Part shown: positions 19,586 through 29,419 of the stretch, in pieces
Layout of the letters: each line of letters starts with the position of its first letter
Position numbering within the stretch: the first letter of the stretch is position 1
Origin: Sphingomonadales bacterium
Lineage (GTDB): Bacteria; Pseudomonadota; Alphaproteobacteria; Sphingomonadales; Sphingomonadaceae
Length of the DNA: 34,101 nt
Direction: 5' to 3'
Assembly: GCA_027489365.1 (NCBI GenBank)
Contig: JAIXZV010000218.1
Span: 1-34,101 of the forward strand
Translations under genes and position numbers: made by a program
The notes under the pieces: model-generated
What the model was told of the DNA's origin: nothing
The model's input: only the letters and a program-made list of their open reading frames with translations
The model's database searches: none

Positions 19586-21079
19586 ATGGCTGCCGACTGG
19601 ACCACGATCGAGGCGCTGCCCTCGCCCCGGCTTGAAACGCTGTTCGCCGAGGATGCGGCGCGGCTGGCGAGCTTCAGCGTCGATGTCGCGGGGCTGCATT
19701 TCGACTGGTCGAAGACGCATCTGACCGCCGAGGCCGTCGCGGCATTCAGTGCGCTCGCCAAGGCGCAGGATCTGCACGGCAAGCGCGAGGCGCTGTTCGC
19801 GGGCGAGGTGGTCAACACCAGCGAGGGCCGCGCGGTCACGCATGTCGCCGAGCGCGGTGAAGGCAGCGAGGACGATGTCGCCAAGGCACGCGTGCTGCAC
19901 GCCCGGATGCGCGCGCTGATCGACGCGATCGAGGGCGGGGCGCTCGGCGAAATCCGCCATGTGCTGCACGTCGGGATCGGTGGCTCCGCGCTCGGGCCGG
20001 ATCTGCTGATCGACGCGCTGGGTCGTGAGGACAGCCGTTATGAGGTCGCAATCGTCTCGAACATCGACGGCGCGGCGCTCGAGGAAGTGTTCGCCAAATT
20101 CGATCCGACCGCGACGCTGCTGGTGATCGCGTCCAAGACCTTCACCACCAAGGAAACGCTGACCAACGCCGATTCGGTGCTGCAATGGATGGGCGAGCAT
20201 GGCGTGGAGGACGCGTACGGCCGCGTCGTCGCGCTGACCGCCGCTCCGGATGCGGCGGTCGAATGGGGCGTCGATGAAACCCGCGTGCTGCCCTTCGCCG
20301 AGAGCGTCGGCGGGCGCTATTCGCTCTGGTCGTCGATCGGCTTTCCGGCGGCCCTCGCGCTGGGGTGGGACACGTTCGAGGAATTGCTCGAAGGCGCGGG
20401 CGAAATGGACCGGCATTTCCGCCAGACCTCGCTCAGCCAGAACGCACCCGTCCTCGCGGCGTTTGCTGACCTGTATTACACACAAGTCCGCCATGCCGAG
20501 ACGCGCGCGACCTTCGCTTATGACGAGCGGCTACGGCTGCTGCCGTCCTATCTCCAGCAGCTCGAAATGGAATCGAACGGCAAGGGCGTGACCGTCGACG
20601 GGCAACCGGTCGGGCGGCCGACCGCGGCCATCGCCTGGGGCGGGGTCGGCACCGACGCGCAACATGCGGTGTTCCAGTTGCTCCACCAGGGCACGCACCT
20701 CGTGCCGGTCGAATTCGTCGCGGTGATCGAGCCCGGCGATACGCTGTCGGAGGAGCATCACCGGCAATTGCTGCTCAACGCCTTCGCGCAGGGGGCCGCG
20801 CTGATGAAGGGGCGCCCGAACGACGATCTCGCACGCAGCTATTCGGGCGACCGGCCGAGCTCGACGATCCTGCTGGAGGAGCTCGACGCGCGGACTTTGG
20901 GCGCGCTGATCGCGTTCTACGAACAGCGCACGTTCGTGAACGGCGTGCTGCTCGGCATCAATTCGTTCGATCAGTTCGGGGTGGAATTGGGCAAGGAAAT
21001 GGCCAAGGCGGCGGACGCCGGTGGCCAGGAATTCGATGCCTCGACGACCGACTTGATCGCGCGTGCGGGGTTGGCGTGA
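19586..21079 (+). CDS. pgi: glucose-6-phosphate isomerase
   Basis: VGIGGSALGPDLL, SKTFTTKETLTNA, GGRYSLWSSIGFPAAL, NSFDQFGVELGKE. Confidence 0.98.
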   Translation: MAADWTTIEALPSPRLETLFAEDAARLASFSVDVAGLHFDWSKTHLTAEAVAAFSALAKAQDLHGKREALFAGEVVNTSEGRAVTHVAERGEGSEDDVAKARVLHARMRALIDAIEGGALGEIRHVLHVGIGGSALGPDLLIDALGREDSRYEVAIVSNIDGAALEEVFAKFDPTATLLVIASKTFTTKETLTNADSVLQWMGEHGVEDAYGRVVALTAAPDAAVEWGVDETRVLPFAESVGGRYSLWSSIGFPAALALGWDTFEELLEGAGEMDRHFRQTSLSQNAPVLAAFADLYYTQVRHAETRATFAYDERLRLLPSYLQQLEMESNGKGVTVDGQPVGRPTAAIAWGGVGTDAQHAVFQLLHQGTHLVPVEFVAVIEPGDTLSEEHHRQLLLNAFAQGAALMKGRPNDDLARSYSGDRPSSTILLEELDARTLGALIAFYEQRTFVNGVLLGINSFDQFGVELGKEMAKAADAGGQEFDASTTDLIARAGLA

Positions 21080-21094
21080 GCGCTTCAATCCTTT

Positions 21095-21124
21095 ATGTGT
21101 AAGATGCTGCGGAGTTATACACAT
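21095..21124. promoter_or_regulatory. inverted repeat over the vapB start, candidate autoregulatory operator
   Basis: ATGTGT (21095-21100) and ACACAT (21119-21124), the latter containing the start codon's AT. Confidence 0.5.
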
Positions 21125-21332
21125 GCGTACGAATATTGAAATCGACGACGCGTTGATGACGGAAGCAATGGCGGCTGCTGGGACGAGTACGAAGCGGCAG
21201 ACCGTCGAAGAAGCGCTCCGGCGAATGGTCGCGATATGGCGTCAGCGAGAATTGCTAGAGCTGCGCGGTCTTGGTTGGGAAGGCGACTTGGACGACATGC
21301 GAACCAGCAAATATGCGGGCGAGACTTGGTAA
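21123..21332 (+). CDS. vapB: VapB-family antitoxin
   Basis: MRTNIEIDDALMTEAMAAAGTSTKRQTVEEALRRMV; followed by overlapping PIN toxin. Confidence 0.88.
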   Translation: MRTNIEIDDALMTEAMAAAGTSTKRQTVEEALRRMVAIWRQRELLELRGLGWEGDLDDMRTSKYAGETW

Positions 21333-21742
21333 CGCTGGTCGATTCAAGCGTCTGGATCGATTTCCTTCGCGATCGCGATACTCGACAGACGGTCGCGCTA
21401 TCCCGGCTTTTGGTGACAGAGCGCATCCAAACCGCCGATCTCGTGCTCGCGGAGGTTCTGCAGGGCGTGAGAGACGATCGTGCGCACGCGAAGGCACTGC
21501 GATTGCTATCGCTGCCCGGCATTTTCGTGATCTCCAATCAATCTGTCGCTGTACAGGCGGCACGCAACTACCGCGCGCTTCGGGGACACGGTTTTACAAT
21601 CCGGAAGACGATCGACACGCTGATCGCCACGCGCTGCATTCTCGATCGCATCCCGCTTCTCTACGCCGACCGTGATTTCGATCCCTTTGTCGCACATCTA
21701 GGTCTGCGGTCCGCCCTCGATCCTTTCCCCGGAGCACCCTAA
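21326..21742 (+). CDS. vapC: VapC-family PIN-domain toxin RNase
   Basis: LVDSSVWIDFLRD, LAEVLQGVRDD, ADRDFDPF acidic residues; TTG start overlapping the vapB stop inferred. Confidence 0.9.
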   Translation: MVTLVDSSVWIDFLRDRDTRQTVALSRLLVTERIQTADLVLAEVLQGVRDDRAHAKALRLLSLPGIFVISNQSVAVQAARNYRALRGHGFTIRKTIDTLIATRCILDRIPLLYADRDFDPFVAHLGLRSALDPFPGAP

Positions 21743-23088
21743 TGTCTGATTACGACTACGACCTCTTCGTCATCGGTGCCGGTTCCGGCGGTACGCGCGC
21801 ATCGCGCGTGGCCGCGGCGCATGGGGCGAAGGTGGCGGTGGCGGAGGAATATCGCGTCGGCGGGACCTGCGTCATCCGCGGCTGCGTGCCCAAGAAGCTG
21901 CTCGTCTATGGCGCGCATTTCGCCGAAGATCTGAAGGACGCGCGGCGCTTCGGCTGGGACGTGCCCGAACAGCTCAACTTCGACTGGAAGCGGCTGCGCG
22001 ACAATGTGATGGAGGAGGTCGACCGGATCAACGGCGCCTATACCGCCACGCTCAACAACAATGGCGTCGAGATCATCCTCGACCGGGCGACGATCACCGG
22101 GCCGCACAGCCTGACGCTCGGCGATGGGCGCGAGGTGACCGCGAAATACATATTGATCGCGACCGGGGCGACGCCGGTGGTGCCGGAATGCCCGGGGCAC
22201 GAACTCGGCATCACCTCGAACGAAGTGTTCCAGCTCGACGCCGTGCCCAAGCGCATCCTAATCGCTGGCGCAGGCTATATCGCCAATGAATTCGCCGGCA
22301 TCTTCAACGAATTCGGCGCGAAGGTGACGCTGATCAACCGCAGCGACGTGATCCTGCGCGGCTATGACGAATCGATCCGCGACCGGCTGCTGCAGATTTC
22401 GATGATGAAGGGGCTCGATTTCCGCTTCAACGCGAAGTTTCAGGGGATCGAGCAGCAGCCCGACGGGTGTCTCCGCGTATCGATGACCAATCACGAGCCG
22501 ATCGACGTCGATTGCGTGCTATTCGCGACCGGGCGGGCGCCCAACACCGCCGGGCTGGGGCTGGAGAGTGCCGGGGTCGAGCTCTCCGACGGCGCAGTGG
22601 TGGTGGATGCCGACAACAAATCGACCTGCGACAGCATCTATGCCGTCGGCGACGTGACCAACCGCGTGCAGCTAACCCCGGTCGCGATCCGTGAGGGGCA
22701 AGCGTTCGCCGACACGATCTTCGGCGGCAAGCCTACCCAAGTGGATTACGAAAACATCCCGAGCGCGGTGTTCAGCCATCCGCCAATGGCGGGCGTCGGC
22801 CTGACCGAGGCGCAGGCCAAGAACAAGTTCGGATCGGTCAAGGTCTACACCTCCGACTTCCGCCCGATGAAGAACGTGCTGGCCAACCGCAACGAGCGCG
22901 CTCTGTACAAGATGGTGTGCCACGCGGAGTCGGGCGTGGTGCTGGGGCTGCACATGATCGGCCCGGATGCGCCGGAGATTTTGCAGGCGGCAGCGGTGGC
23001 GGTGAAGGCGGGCCTCACCAAGGACGCGTTCGATCAGACCGTCGCGCTGCATCCGTCGATGGCGGAGGAATTGGTGTTGCTGCGGTAG
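21742..23088 (+). CDS. gor: glutathione-disulfide reductase
   Basis: GGTCVIRGCVPKKLLVYG redox motif, FAD/NAD motifs, ALHPSMAEELVLLR C-terminus. Confidence 0.95.
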   Translation: MSDYDYDLFVIGAGSGGTRASRVAAAHGAKVAVAEEYRVGGTCVIRGCVPKKLLVYGAHFAEDLKDARRFGWDVPEQLNFDWKRLRDNVMEEVDRINGAYTATLNNNGVEIILDRATITGPHSLTLGDGREVTAKYILIATGATPVVPECPGHELGITSNEVFQLDAVPKRILIAGAGYIANEFAGIFNEFGAKVTLINRSDVILRGYDESIRDRLLQISMMKGLDFRFNAKFQGIEQQPDGCLRVSMTNHEPIDVDCVLFATGRAPNTAGLGLESAGVELSDGAVVVDADNKSTCDSIYAVGDVTNRVQLTPVAIREGQAFADTIFGGKPTQVDYENIPSAVFSHPPMAGVGLTEAQAKNKFGSVKVYTSDFRPMKNVLANRNERALYKMVCHAESGVVLGLHMIGPDAPEILQAAAVAVKAGLTKDAFDQTVALHPSMAEELVLLR

Positions 23089-23137
23089 GGTGTCGTACGG
23101 GGACCGGTTGCGGGCCTGGACGGCAGGAGCGTTCTTC

Positions 23138-23171
23138 CGTCACCCCGGCCTTGTGCCGGGGTCCACCGTGC
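23138..23171. repeat. hairpin palindrome, left arm of GIY-YIG module
   Basis: CGTCACCCCGGCCTTGTGCCGGGGTCCACCGTGC; internal stem ACCCCGGC/GCCGGGGT; exact reverse complement of 23507-23540. Confidence 0.97.
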
Positions 23172-23177
23172 AGCAAG

Positions 23178-23501
23178 ATGCCACGCATGACGATCGAGCG
23201 CGTCCCCTGCGTCTACATTTTGGCGAGCGGCTATAATGGTCGGCTCTACGTCGGCGTCACGTCGAACCTGATCGGCAGGATTTTACAACATCGCGCCGGG
23301 ACGTTCGACGGGCATACCAAGAAGTACCAGATAAAGCGGCTCGTCTATTTCGAAACCGCCGACACGATGGAATCCGTCTTTGCCCGCGAAAAGCAGTTGA
23401 AACGCTATCGGCGAGACTGGAAGCGCAATCTCATCGAGCATGAGAATCCGGCGTGGAATGACCTTGCGGTTGGGCTCGGCCTACCGCCCTTGGCTGGGTG
23501 A
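23178..23501 (+). CDS. GIY-YIG nuclease family protein
   Basis: VPCVYILASGYNGRLYVGVTSNLIGRILQHRAG...KRLVYFETADTMESVFAREKQLKRYRRDWKRNLIE. Confidence 0.95.
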   Translation: MPRMTIERVPCVYILASGYNGRLYVGVTSNLIGRILQHRAGTFDGHTKKYQIKRLVYFETADTMESVFAREKQLKRYRRDWKRNLIEHENPAWNDLAVGLGLPPLAG

Positions 23502-23506
23502 TCGCG

Positions 23507-23540
23507 GCACGGTGGACCCCGGCACAAGGCCGGGGTGACG
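23507..23540. repeat. hairpin palindrome, right arm of GIY-YIG module
   Basis: GCACGGTGGACCCCGGCACAAGGCCGGGGTGACG; 34/34 inverted match to 23138-23171. Confidence 0.97.
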
Positions 23541-23573
23541 ACTATAAACCCGCTCGCTTCTACCCCCCCACCC

Positions 23574-24407
23574 CTATTCCAACGCCACCCCGGAAATCGT
23601 GATCCGGTGCATCAGCCGCCGATGTCCCTGATAATCATTCGCAGCGAAGTGCCAGGTCGAGCGGTTATCCCACACCGCGACCGAGCCGGGCTGCCATTGC
23701 AACCGGCATTGAAACTCCTCGCGCATCGCAACCGAATAAAGATATTGCAGCAGCGGCTGGCTTTCCTCCCGCGTCCAGCCTTCGAAATGAAGCGTGAAGG
23801 CGGGGTTGACGTAGAGCAGCTTGCGGCCTGTCACGGGGTGGCGGATCACTGCCGGGTGGACGGCGTTGGCGCTGATGTCATGGCCTTTCAGGTCGGCGGC
23901 CTGGTCGGTCTTGGCGTAGATGCCGTCATGGCCATAGATGTGATCGGCGCTGTGGACCGCGCGTAAACCGCCAAGCGTCGCCTTCAGCCCGTCCGACAGC
24001 GCATCGTAGGCCGCGCCCATGCTCGCGAACAGCGTGTCGCCGCCCACCGGCGGCAGCTCGCGCGCGACGAGGATCGAGCCCATTGCGGGCACCGGATCAT
24101 AGCTGTGGTCGGTGTGCCAGCCGCCGCCGATATTGACGAACTGCGTCTCGGCTTTGCGGACCTCGGCGATTTCGGGATAGCCGCCGTTCGCCGGGAAATA
24201 ATTGTTGATGTCGATCTCGCCCCAGCGCCGCGCGAAGGCGATGTGATCTTCGGGGCTGAGTTGCTGGTCGCGCAGCATAACGACGCCGGTCTCGGCGAGC
24301 GCCGTGCGGATCGCGGCCATTTCTTCGTCGCCGATCGCGCGCACATCGACGCCAGTGACTTCCGACCCGCAGTGCGCGGCCAGCGGCTTGATCTGTATTT
24401 CGCCCAT
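23574..24407 (-). CDS. TauD/TfdA-family Fe(II)/2-oxoglutarate dioxygenase
   Basis: GVVMLRDQQLSPEDHIAFARRWG, WHTDHSYDPVPAMGSIL (HxD), WDNRSTWHFAANDYQGHRRLMHR. Confidence 0.95.
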   Translation of the reverse strand: MGEIQIKPLAAHCGSEVTGVDVRAIGDEEMAAIRTALAETGVVMLRDQQLSPEDHIAFARRWGEIDINNYFPANGGYPEIAEVRKAETQFVNIGGGWHTDHSYDPVPAMGSILVARELPPVGGDTLFASMGAAYDALSDGLKATLGGLRAVHSADHIYGHDGIYAKTDQAADLKGHDISANAVHPAVIRHPVTGRKLLYVNPAFTLHFEGWTREESQPLLQYLYSVAMREEFQCRLQWQPGSVAVWDNRSTWHFAANDYQGHRRLMHRITISGVALE

Positions 24408-24457
24408 GCTGCCTCTCCATATTTTATGGAGCGCAGCATGGGCGAAGGCAGGCCGTT

Positions 24458-26503
24458 TTACCAGATGTGGACGCGCTGCTCGGGCGGCAGGTACATCTTG
24501 TCGCCGGGCTTCACGTTGAAGGCGGTATACCAGGCGTCGACGTTCCGCACGATGCCGTTGACGCGGTAGTATGGCGGCGAGTGCGGATCGGTGAGCAGCC
24601 GCGCGCGCGCCGCGCCTTCGCGGACCTTGGCTTGCCAGGCTTGGGCGAAGGATAGGAAGAAGCGCGGGTCGCCGGTGAGCCCGCCGATGACGGGCGCCTT
24701 GCCATGCTTCGCCTGATAGCGCTGGTAGGCGGCATAGGCCATTTCGATGCCGCCGAGATCGCCGATATTCTCGCCCATCGTCAGCTTGCCGTTGATCTTG
24801 GTGCCGGGGATCGGCTCATACGCGTCATATTGCGTGCCGAGCGCTGCGGTGCGCGCGGTGAAGGCCTTTTTCGATTCGGGCGTCCACCAATTGGCGATCT
24901 TGCCGCTGCCGTCGAACAGGCTGCCCTGATCGTCGAAGCCGTGGCCGATCTCATGCCCGATGATCGCGCCGATCGCGCCGTAATTCACCGCCGGATCGGC
25001 CTTCGCATCGAAATAGGGCGGCTGCAGGATCGCCGCCGGGAAGGTAATCTGGTTCATCAGCGGGTTGTAATAGGCATTCACCGTCTGCGGCGTCATGTCC
25101 CACAGCGAACGATCGACCGGCTTGGTCAGCCGCTGCAGATCGAGTTCGTGGCGGAATTCGCCGGCGCGGATGGCGTTGCCGATCAGGTCGTTGCGATCGA
25201 TCTTGAGCGGCGCATAATCGATATATTTGACCGGATGCGCGATGCGTGGTTCGAACGCGTCGAGCTTGGCGAGCGCCGCTGTCTTGGTCTTTTCGTCCAT
25301 CCAGCTGTTGCTCTTCAGCCGCTCGGCCAGCGCGCCGCGCAGATCGGCGATCAACTCGCCCATCTTGGCTTCGCTTTCCGGCGGGAAGTGGCGCGCGACG
25401 TAGATTTGCCCGACCGCCTCGCCCAGCGCGCCATTGACCATCGCAACACCACGCTTCCAGCGCGCGCGCTGGGTCGGCTGGTCGCTCAGCGTCTTGCCGT
25501 AGAAAGCGAAGCTCGCATCGTCGAAACGCTTGGGCAGGAATTGCGCGTGATCGCTGACGAAGCGGAACGCCATCCAGTCCTTCCAGGTCTGCAGCGGCAC
25601 GCTGTCGAGCATCTTGCCGTTGGCGGTGAGCGCGGTGCTGGTCGCCATGATGACGGTCGGGATGCTGTCGAGCCCGGCGGTCTTGAGCATCAGATCCCAG
25701 TCGAATTCGGGCGCCAGCTTCTTCATGCCGGCGCGGTCCATCGGCTTGAACATTTCCATCAGATTGCGCTGCCGCTCGGGGCTCCATTGCTCCTTCGCCA
25801 TCGCGGTTTCGAGCGCGATGATCGCGTCGGCCTTGGCCGCAGCATCGGGGATGCCGGCCAGCGTCTGCATCTGGATGACGTATTCGCGGTAAGCCTTGCG
25901 GAAGGCGTCATATTTCGCGCCCTCGAGCAGATAATAATCGCGCCCGCCCATGCCGAGCCCGCCTTGCGAGGCGGCAGCGACGTAGCGCGTCGGGTTGGTC
26001 GGATCGGGCAATTGGCCGAGTTCGACCGGCGACGCATAGCCGACGCTGGCGAACAGCACTTGCAGCGCGGCCTTGTCGTTCACGGCGGCGATCTTCGCGA
26101 GATAGGGCTGCAGCGGCGCGGTGCCGCGCGCCTCGATTCCGGCTTCGTCCATCCAGCTCGCATACATATCGCCGATCTGCTTGCCCGATGCGCCATAGGC
26201 CTTGGGATTGGCGGCGAGATCGGCGACGATCGCGCGGACTTGCTGCTCGGCTTCATCGGTCAGGACCACACCGTAGCCGGCCGACGTGCGATCGGGGGCG
26301 ATCTGGGTGCGCTTGTCCCAATTGCCATTGGCGTAGGTCCAGAAATCGTCGCCCGGCTTCAGGTCGCGTTGTTGCGCGGTCAGATCGATCCCGAACGTGC
26401 CGTAGCGCGGACCCGCTTTGGGCGTGACCTTGGCGAGGCCGGGAACGGTGAGCGCGGCCACCGCAACGGCGGCAGACAAGCGTAGAAACGTGACACGGCG
26501 CAT
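24458..26503 (-). CDS. M13 family (neprilysin-like) zinc metallopeptidase
   Basis: VNAYYNPLMNQITFPAAILQPPYFD, IGHEIGHGFDDQGSLFDGSG, ENIGDLGGIEMAY; signal peptide at the inferred start. Confidence 0.95.
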   Translation of the reverse strand: MRRVTFLRLSAAVAVAALTVPGLAKVTPKAGPRYGTFGIDLTAQQRDLKPGDDFWTYANGNWDKRTQIAPDRTSAGYGVVLTDEAEQQVRAIVADLAANPKAYGASGKQIGDMYASWMDEAGIEARGTAPLQPYLAKIAAVNDKAALQVLFASVGYASPVELGQLPDPTNPTRYVAAASQGGLGMGGRDYYLLEGAKYDAFRKAYREYVIQMQTLAGIPDAAAKADAIIALETAMAKEQWSPERQRNLMEMFKPMDRAGMKKLAPEFDWDLMLKTAGLDSIPTVIMATSTALTANGKMLDSVPLQTWKDWMAFRFVSDHAQFLPKRFDDASFAFYGKTLSDQPTQRARWKRGVAMVNGALGEAVGQIYVARHFPPESEAKMGELIADLRGALAERLKSNSWMDEKTKTAALAKLDAFEPRIAHPVKYIDYAPLKIDRNDLIGNAIRAGEFRHELDLQRLTKPVDRSLWDMTPQTVNAYYNPLMNQITFPAAILQPPYFDAKADPAVNYGAIGAIIGHEIGHGFDDQGSLFDGSGKIANWWTPESKKAFTARTAALGTQYDAYEPIPGTKINGKLTMGENIGDLGGIEMAYAAYQRYQAKHGKAPVIGGLTGDPRFFLSFAQAWQAKVREGAARARLLTDPHSPPYYRVNGIVRNVDAWYTAFNVKPGDKMYLPPEQRVHIW

Positions 26504-26871
26504 CGAAAATAACCCCTCTTTCTGTGTATTGCCCGAATATAGCAGTGGCGCGAAACCGGCGCAACGGGACAGTCTCGACGAAAGCAGGCGGCGCGCCCAC
26601 TTTCGGGTGATCCACGACCTGCTACCCCGCAAGAAGGATTCGCTGCTTTTCCGAAGCGTTACAGTCCGCAGATCGGCAGAGGCGAAGTAAAAGGCCCCTC
26701 CGCAGCAGCGCATTTCATAAAATCATGAGTCGAAAAATTACGCCTCGGCACCGGCCCGGCGAATGCGCGCTCTATAATATTTCACAGCGCTGACGCGTCA
26801 CTGAAGAAAACCCTTTTTGCGCCCGCGTCACTGGGCCTGGGCGAACCGTTGTTCATGAGGTCGAAGTAGCA

Positions 26872-29400
26872 ATGAAAAAGTCCGTGATGATGTCGACCGT
26901 GGCATCGCTTGCACTGCTATATGCCGGTCTGGCGGCACCCGCCGCATCGGCCGCCGACCGCAAGCCCGCCGATACCGCGACGGCCGGCGCGGAGGCCGAT
27001 ACGCCCGCAGGCGAGCCGCAAGCCAAGGCACCGGTAGAAGCCGCCTTCTCGACCGGCGTCGCCAAGGGCCGCGACCGGCTCGACAGCGCGACCTCGACCA
27101 GCGCGCTGCGCGGCGACGACATCCAGAAGCTGAGCGCGCGCACCCTGGCCGATATCCTGCGCAACATTCCGGGGATCCGTACCGAATCTTCGACCGGCGA
27201 CGGCAATTCGAGCTACACGATCCGTGGCCTGCCGCTGGCATCGGGTGGGTCCAAATTCATGCAGATCGAGGAAGACGGCTTGCCCGTCCTCGAATTCGGC
27301 GATTTCTTCAACGTCGCGTCGGACATCTTCATCCGCGCCGATTTCAACCTGGCGGCGATTGAAGCAATCCGCGGCGGTTCGGCCTCGACCTTCGCGTCAA
27401 ACTCGCCCGGCGGCGTGATCAACCTGATCTCTAAGACGGGCGATGTCGAAGGCGGCGCGATCCAGGTCACCACCGGTCTCGGCTACGACACCAAGCGCGT
27501 CGATTTCGATTACGGCACGAAGATCAGCGACACGCTGCGCTTCCACATCGGCGGCTTCTATCGCTCGGGTGAAGGGCAGCGCCATGTCGGCTACAACGCC
27601 TATCAGGGCGGGCAGGTGAAGTTCAACATCACCAAGCAGCTCGCCAATGACGGTTACATTCGCCTGTCGGCCAAATATCTCGACGATCGCTCGCCGCAAT
27701 ATCTGCCTGGCCCGGTGCGCATCACCGGGACCGACGACAAGCCGGTCTATTCGAACTTCGCCAATTTCGACCTGCGGCGCGATTCGGTGCTGTCGCCTTA
27801 CCTCCCGGGTGTCATCACCCTCGACGGCAATAACAATCCGACATCGATCCCGCTGAGCCGGGGCATGGATGCGAAGGTCGCGTCGATCGGCCTCGAGACG
27901 CAATTCACCCTCGCCGGGTGGTCGATTACGGAGAAGGCGCGCTTCTCGAAGATTTCGGGCGGTACGACGCGCAATCTGGTCGCCAACATCTATCCGTCTA
28001 CCGCACTGCCCGCCTCGCTCGGCGCGGGCACGGGGACGTTCAGCTATGCCACCGGCCCCAAGACCGGGCAGGTGATCCCCAATCTGGCCGCGCTGAACGG
28101 CAACGGCCTGATCGTCGCGACCTCGCTCAACCGGGTCGATGCGAGTTCGCTCGACAATTTCACCAACGATCTGCGCGCCAACCGTGCCTTTGCGCTCGGC
28201 AAAGGCGAGCTGACCGTGACCGGCGGCGTCTACAAATCGATCCAGCAACTCCAGAGCGACTGGCTCTATGGCAACGTGTTGCAGGATGTGGCGGGCGACG
28301 GGCAATCGGCGCTGATCAACTATACCAATGCCGCAGGCGTGGCGCAGTCACAGGATGGCTATCTCGGTTACAACCGTTCGGGCTCGACCGCTTTCTTCCG
28401 CCGCAAGTACGACGTGCAATATGACGTGACCGCCCCCTATGGCTCGATCAATTACCGCTTCGGCAAGATCGCGATCGGCGGCAGCATCCGCTACGACATG
28501 GGCAAGGTGACCGGCCAGATCTACGGTGCCGACCTTGGCGATGGCCGGATCGGGATGCAGTCGTTCGATTTCAATCGCAACGGCGTCATCTCGGTCGCGG
28601 AATCGAAGACCGCGTTCACGCCGCTGACGCGCCCGGCCCCGGTCAATTACAAATATCAGTACATCAGCTATTCGACCGGCATCAATTACCGTGTCGCCGA
28701 GCAGCTCGCCGTATTCGCGCGCTACAGCCGCGGTGCGCGCGCCAATGCCGACAAGGTGCTGTTCTCGAACAAGGTGAGCGTCACCGACGGCAGTATGCCG
28801 AACAGCGCCGATGGCTATGACATCGTCAAGCAGTTGGAGGGCGGGTTCAAGTACCGCAATTCGGCGCTGACGGTGAACGTGACCGCGTTCCTCGCCAATA
28901 CCGAGGATACCAACGTCCAGGCAGGCGCGATCACCACCGACCGCAAATATCGCGCGTACGGTGTCGAGGCGGAGGCCGGCTATCGGCACGGCCCGTTCAG
29001 CGTGACCGGCGGCGTAACCTATACCAAGGCGACGTTGCAGAGCGACATGTTGAACGCAGCCGTGGCGGGCATGACGCCGCGCCGTCAGCCCGACCTCATC
29101 TTCCAGGCGACGCCGCAATTCGAAGTCCGCAAATTCACCATCGGCGCGAACTTCGTCGGCAGCACGGGCAGCTTCACGCAGGATATGAATGCGCTGCGCC
29201 TGCCGGGCTACACGCTGGTCAACGGCTTCATTCAGTTCCGCCCGGTCGACCGGGTGCAGGTGATGATCAACGCCAACAATCTGTTCGACACGCTCGGCAT
29301 GATCGAAGTCACGCAGCCCTCGGTCCCGGCCAACGGCGTCGGCGTGGGCCGGGCGTCGAACGGGCGCACCGTTTCGGCTTCGCTGCGGCTCGATTTCTAA
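26872..29400 (+). CDS. TonB-dependent receptor
   Basis: Signal peptide, plug domain (ADILRNIPGIRTESSTGDGNSSYTIRGLPL, GGSASTFASNSPGGVINLISKTG), beta-barrel, terminal aromatic F. Confidence 0.95.
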   Translation: MKKSVMMSTVASLALLYAGLAAPAASAADRKPADTATAGAEADTPAGEPQAKAPVEAAFSTGVAKGRDRLDSATSTSALRGDDIQKLSARTLADILRNIPGIRTESSTGDGNSSYTIRGLPLASGGSKFMQIEEDGLPVLEFGDFFNVASDIFIRADFNLAAIEAIRGGSASTFASNSPGGVINLISKTGDVEGGAIQVTTGLGYDTKRVDFDYGTKISDTLRFHIGGFYRSGEGQRHVGYNAYQGGQVKFNITKQLANDGYIRLSAKYLDDRSPQYLPGPVRITGTDDKPVYSNFANFDLRRDSVLSPYLPGVITLDGNNNPTSIPLSRGMDAKVASIGLETQFTLAGWSITEKARFSKISGGTTRNLVANIYPSTALPASLGAGTGTFSYATGPKTGQVIPNLAALNGNGLIVATSLNRVDASSLDNFTNDLRANRAFALGKGELTVTGGVYKSIQQLQSDWLYGNVLQDVAGDGQSALINYTNAAGVAQSQDGYLGYNRSGSTAFFRRKYDVQYDVTAPYGSINYRFGKIAIGGSIRYDMGKVTGQIYGADLGDGRIGMQSFDFNRNGVISVAESKTAFTPLTRPAPVNYKYQYISYSTGINYRVAEQLAVFARYSRGARANADKVLFSNKVSVTDGSMPNSADGYDIVKQLEGGFKYRNSALTVNVTAFLANTEDTNVQAGAITTDRKYRAYGVEAEAGYRHGPFSVTGGVTYTKATLQSDMLNAAVAGMTPRRQPDLIFQATPQFEVRKFTIGANFVGSTGSFTQDMNALRLPGYTLVNGFIQFRPVDRVQVMINANNLFDTLGMIEVTQPSVPANGVGVGRASNGRTVSASLRLDF

Positions 29401-29419
29401 GCGGGGTCCGGGTGGCGGC

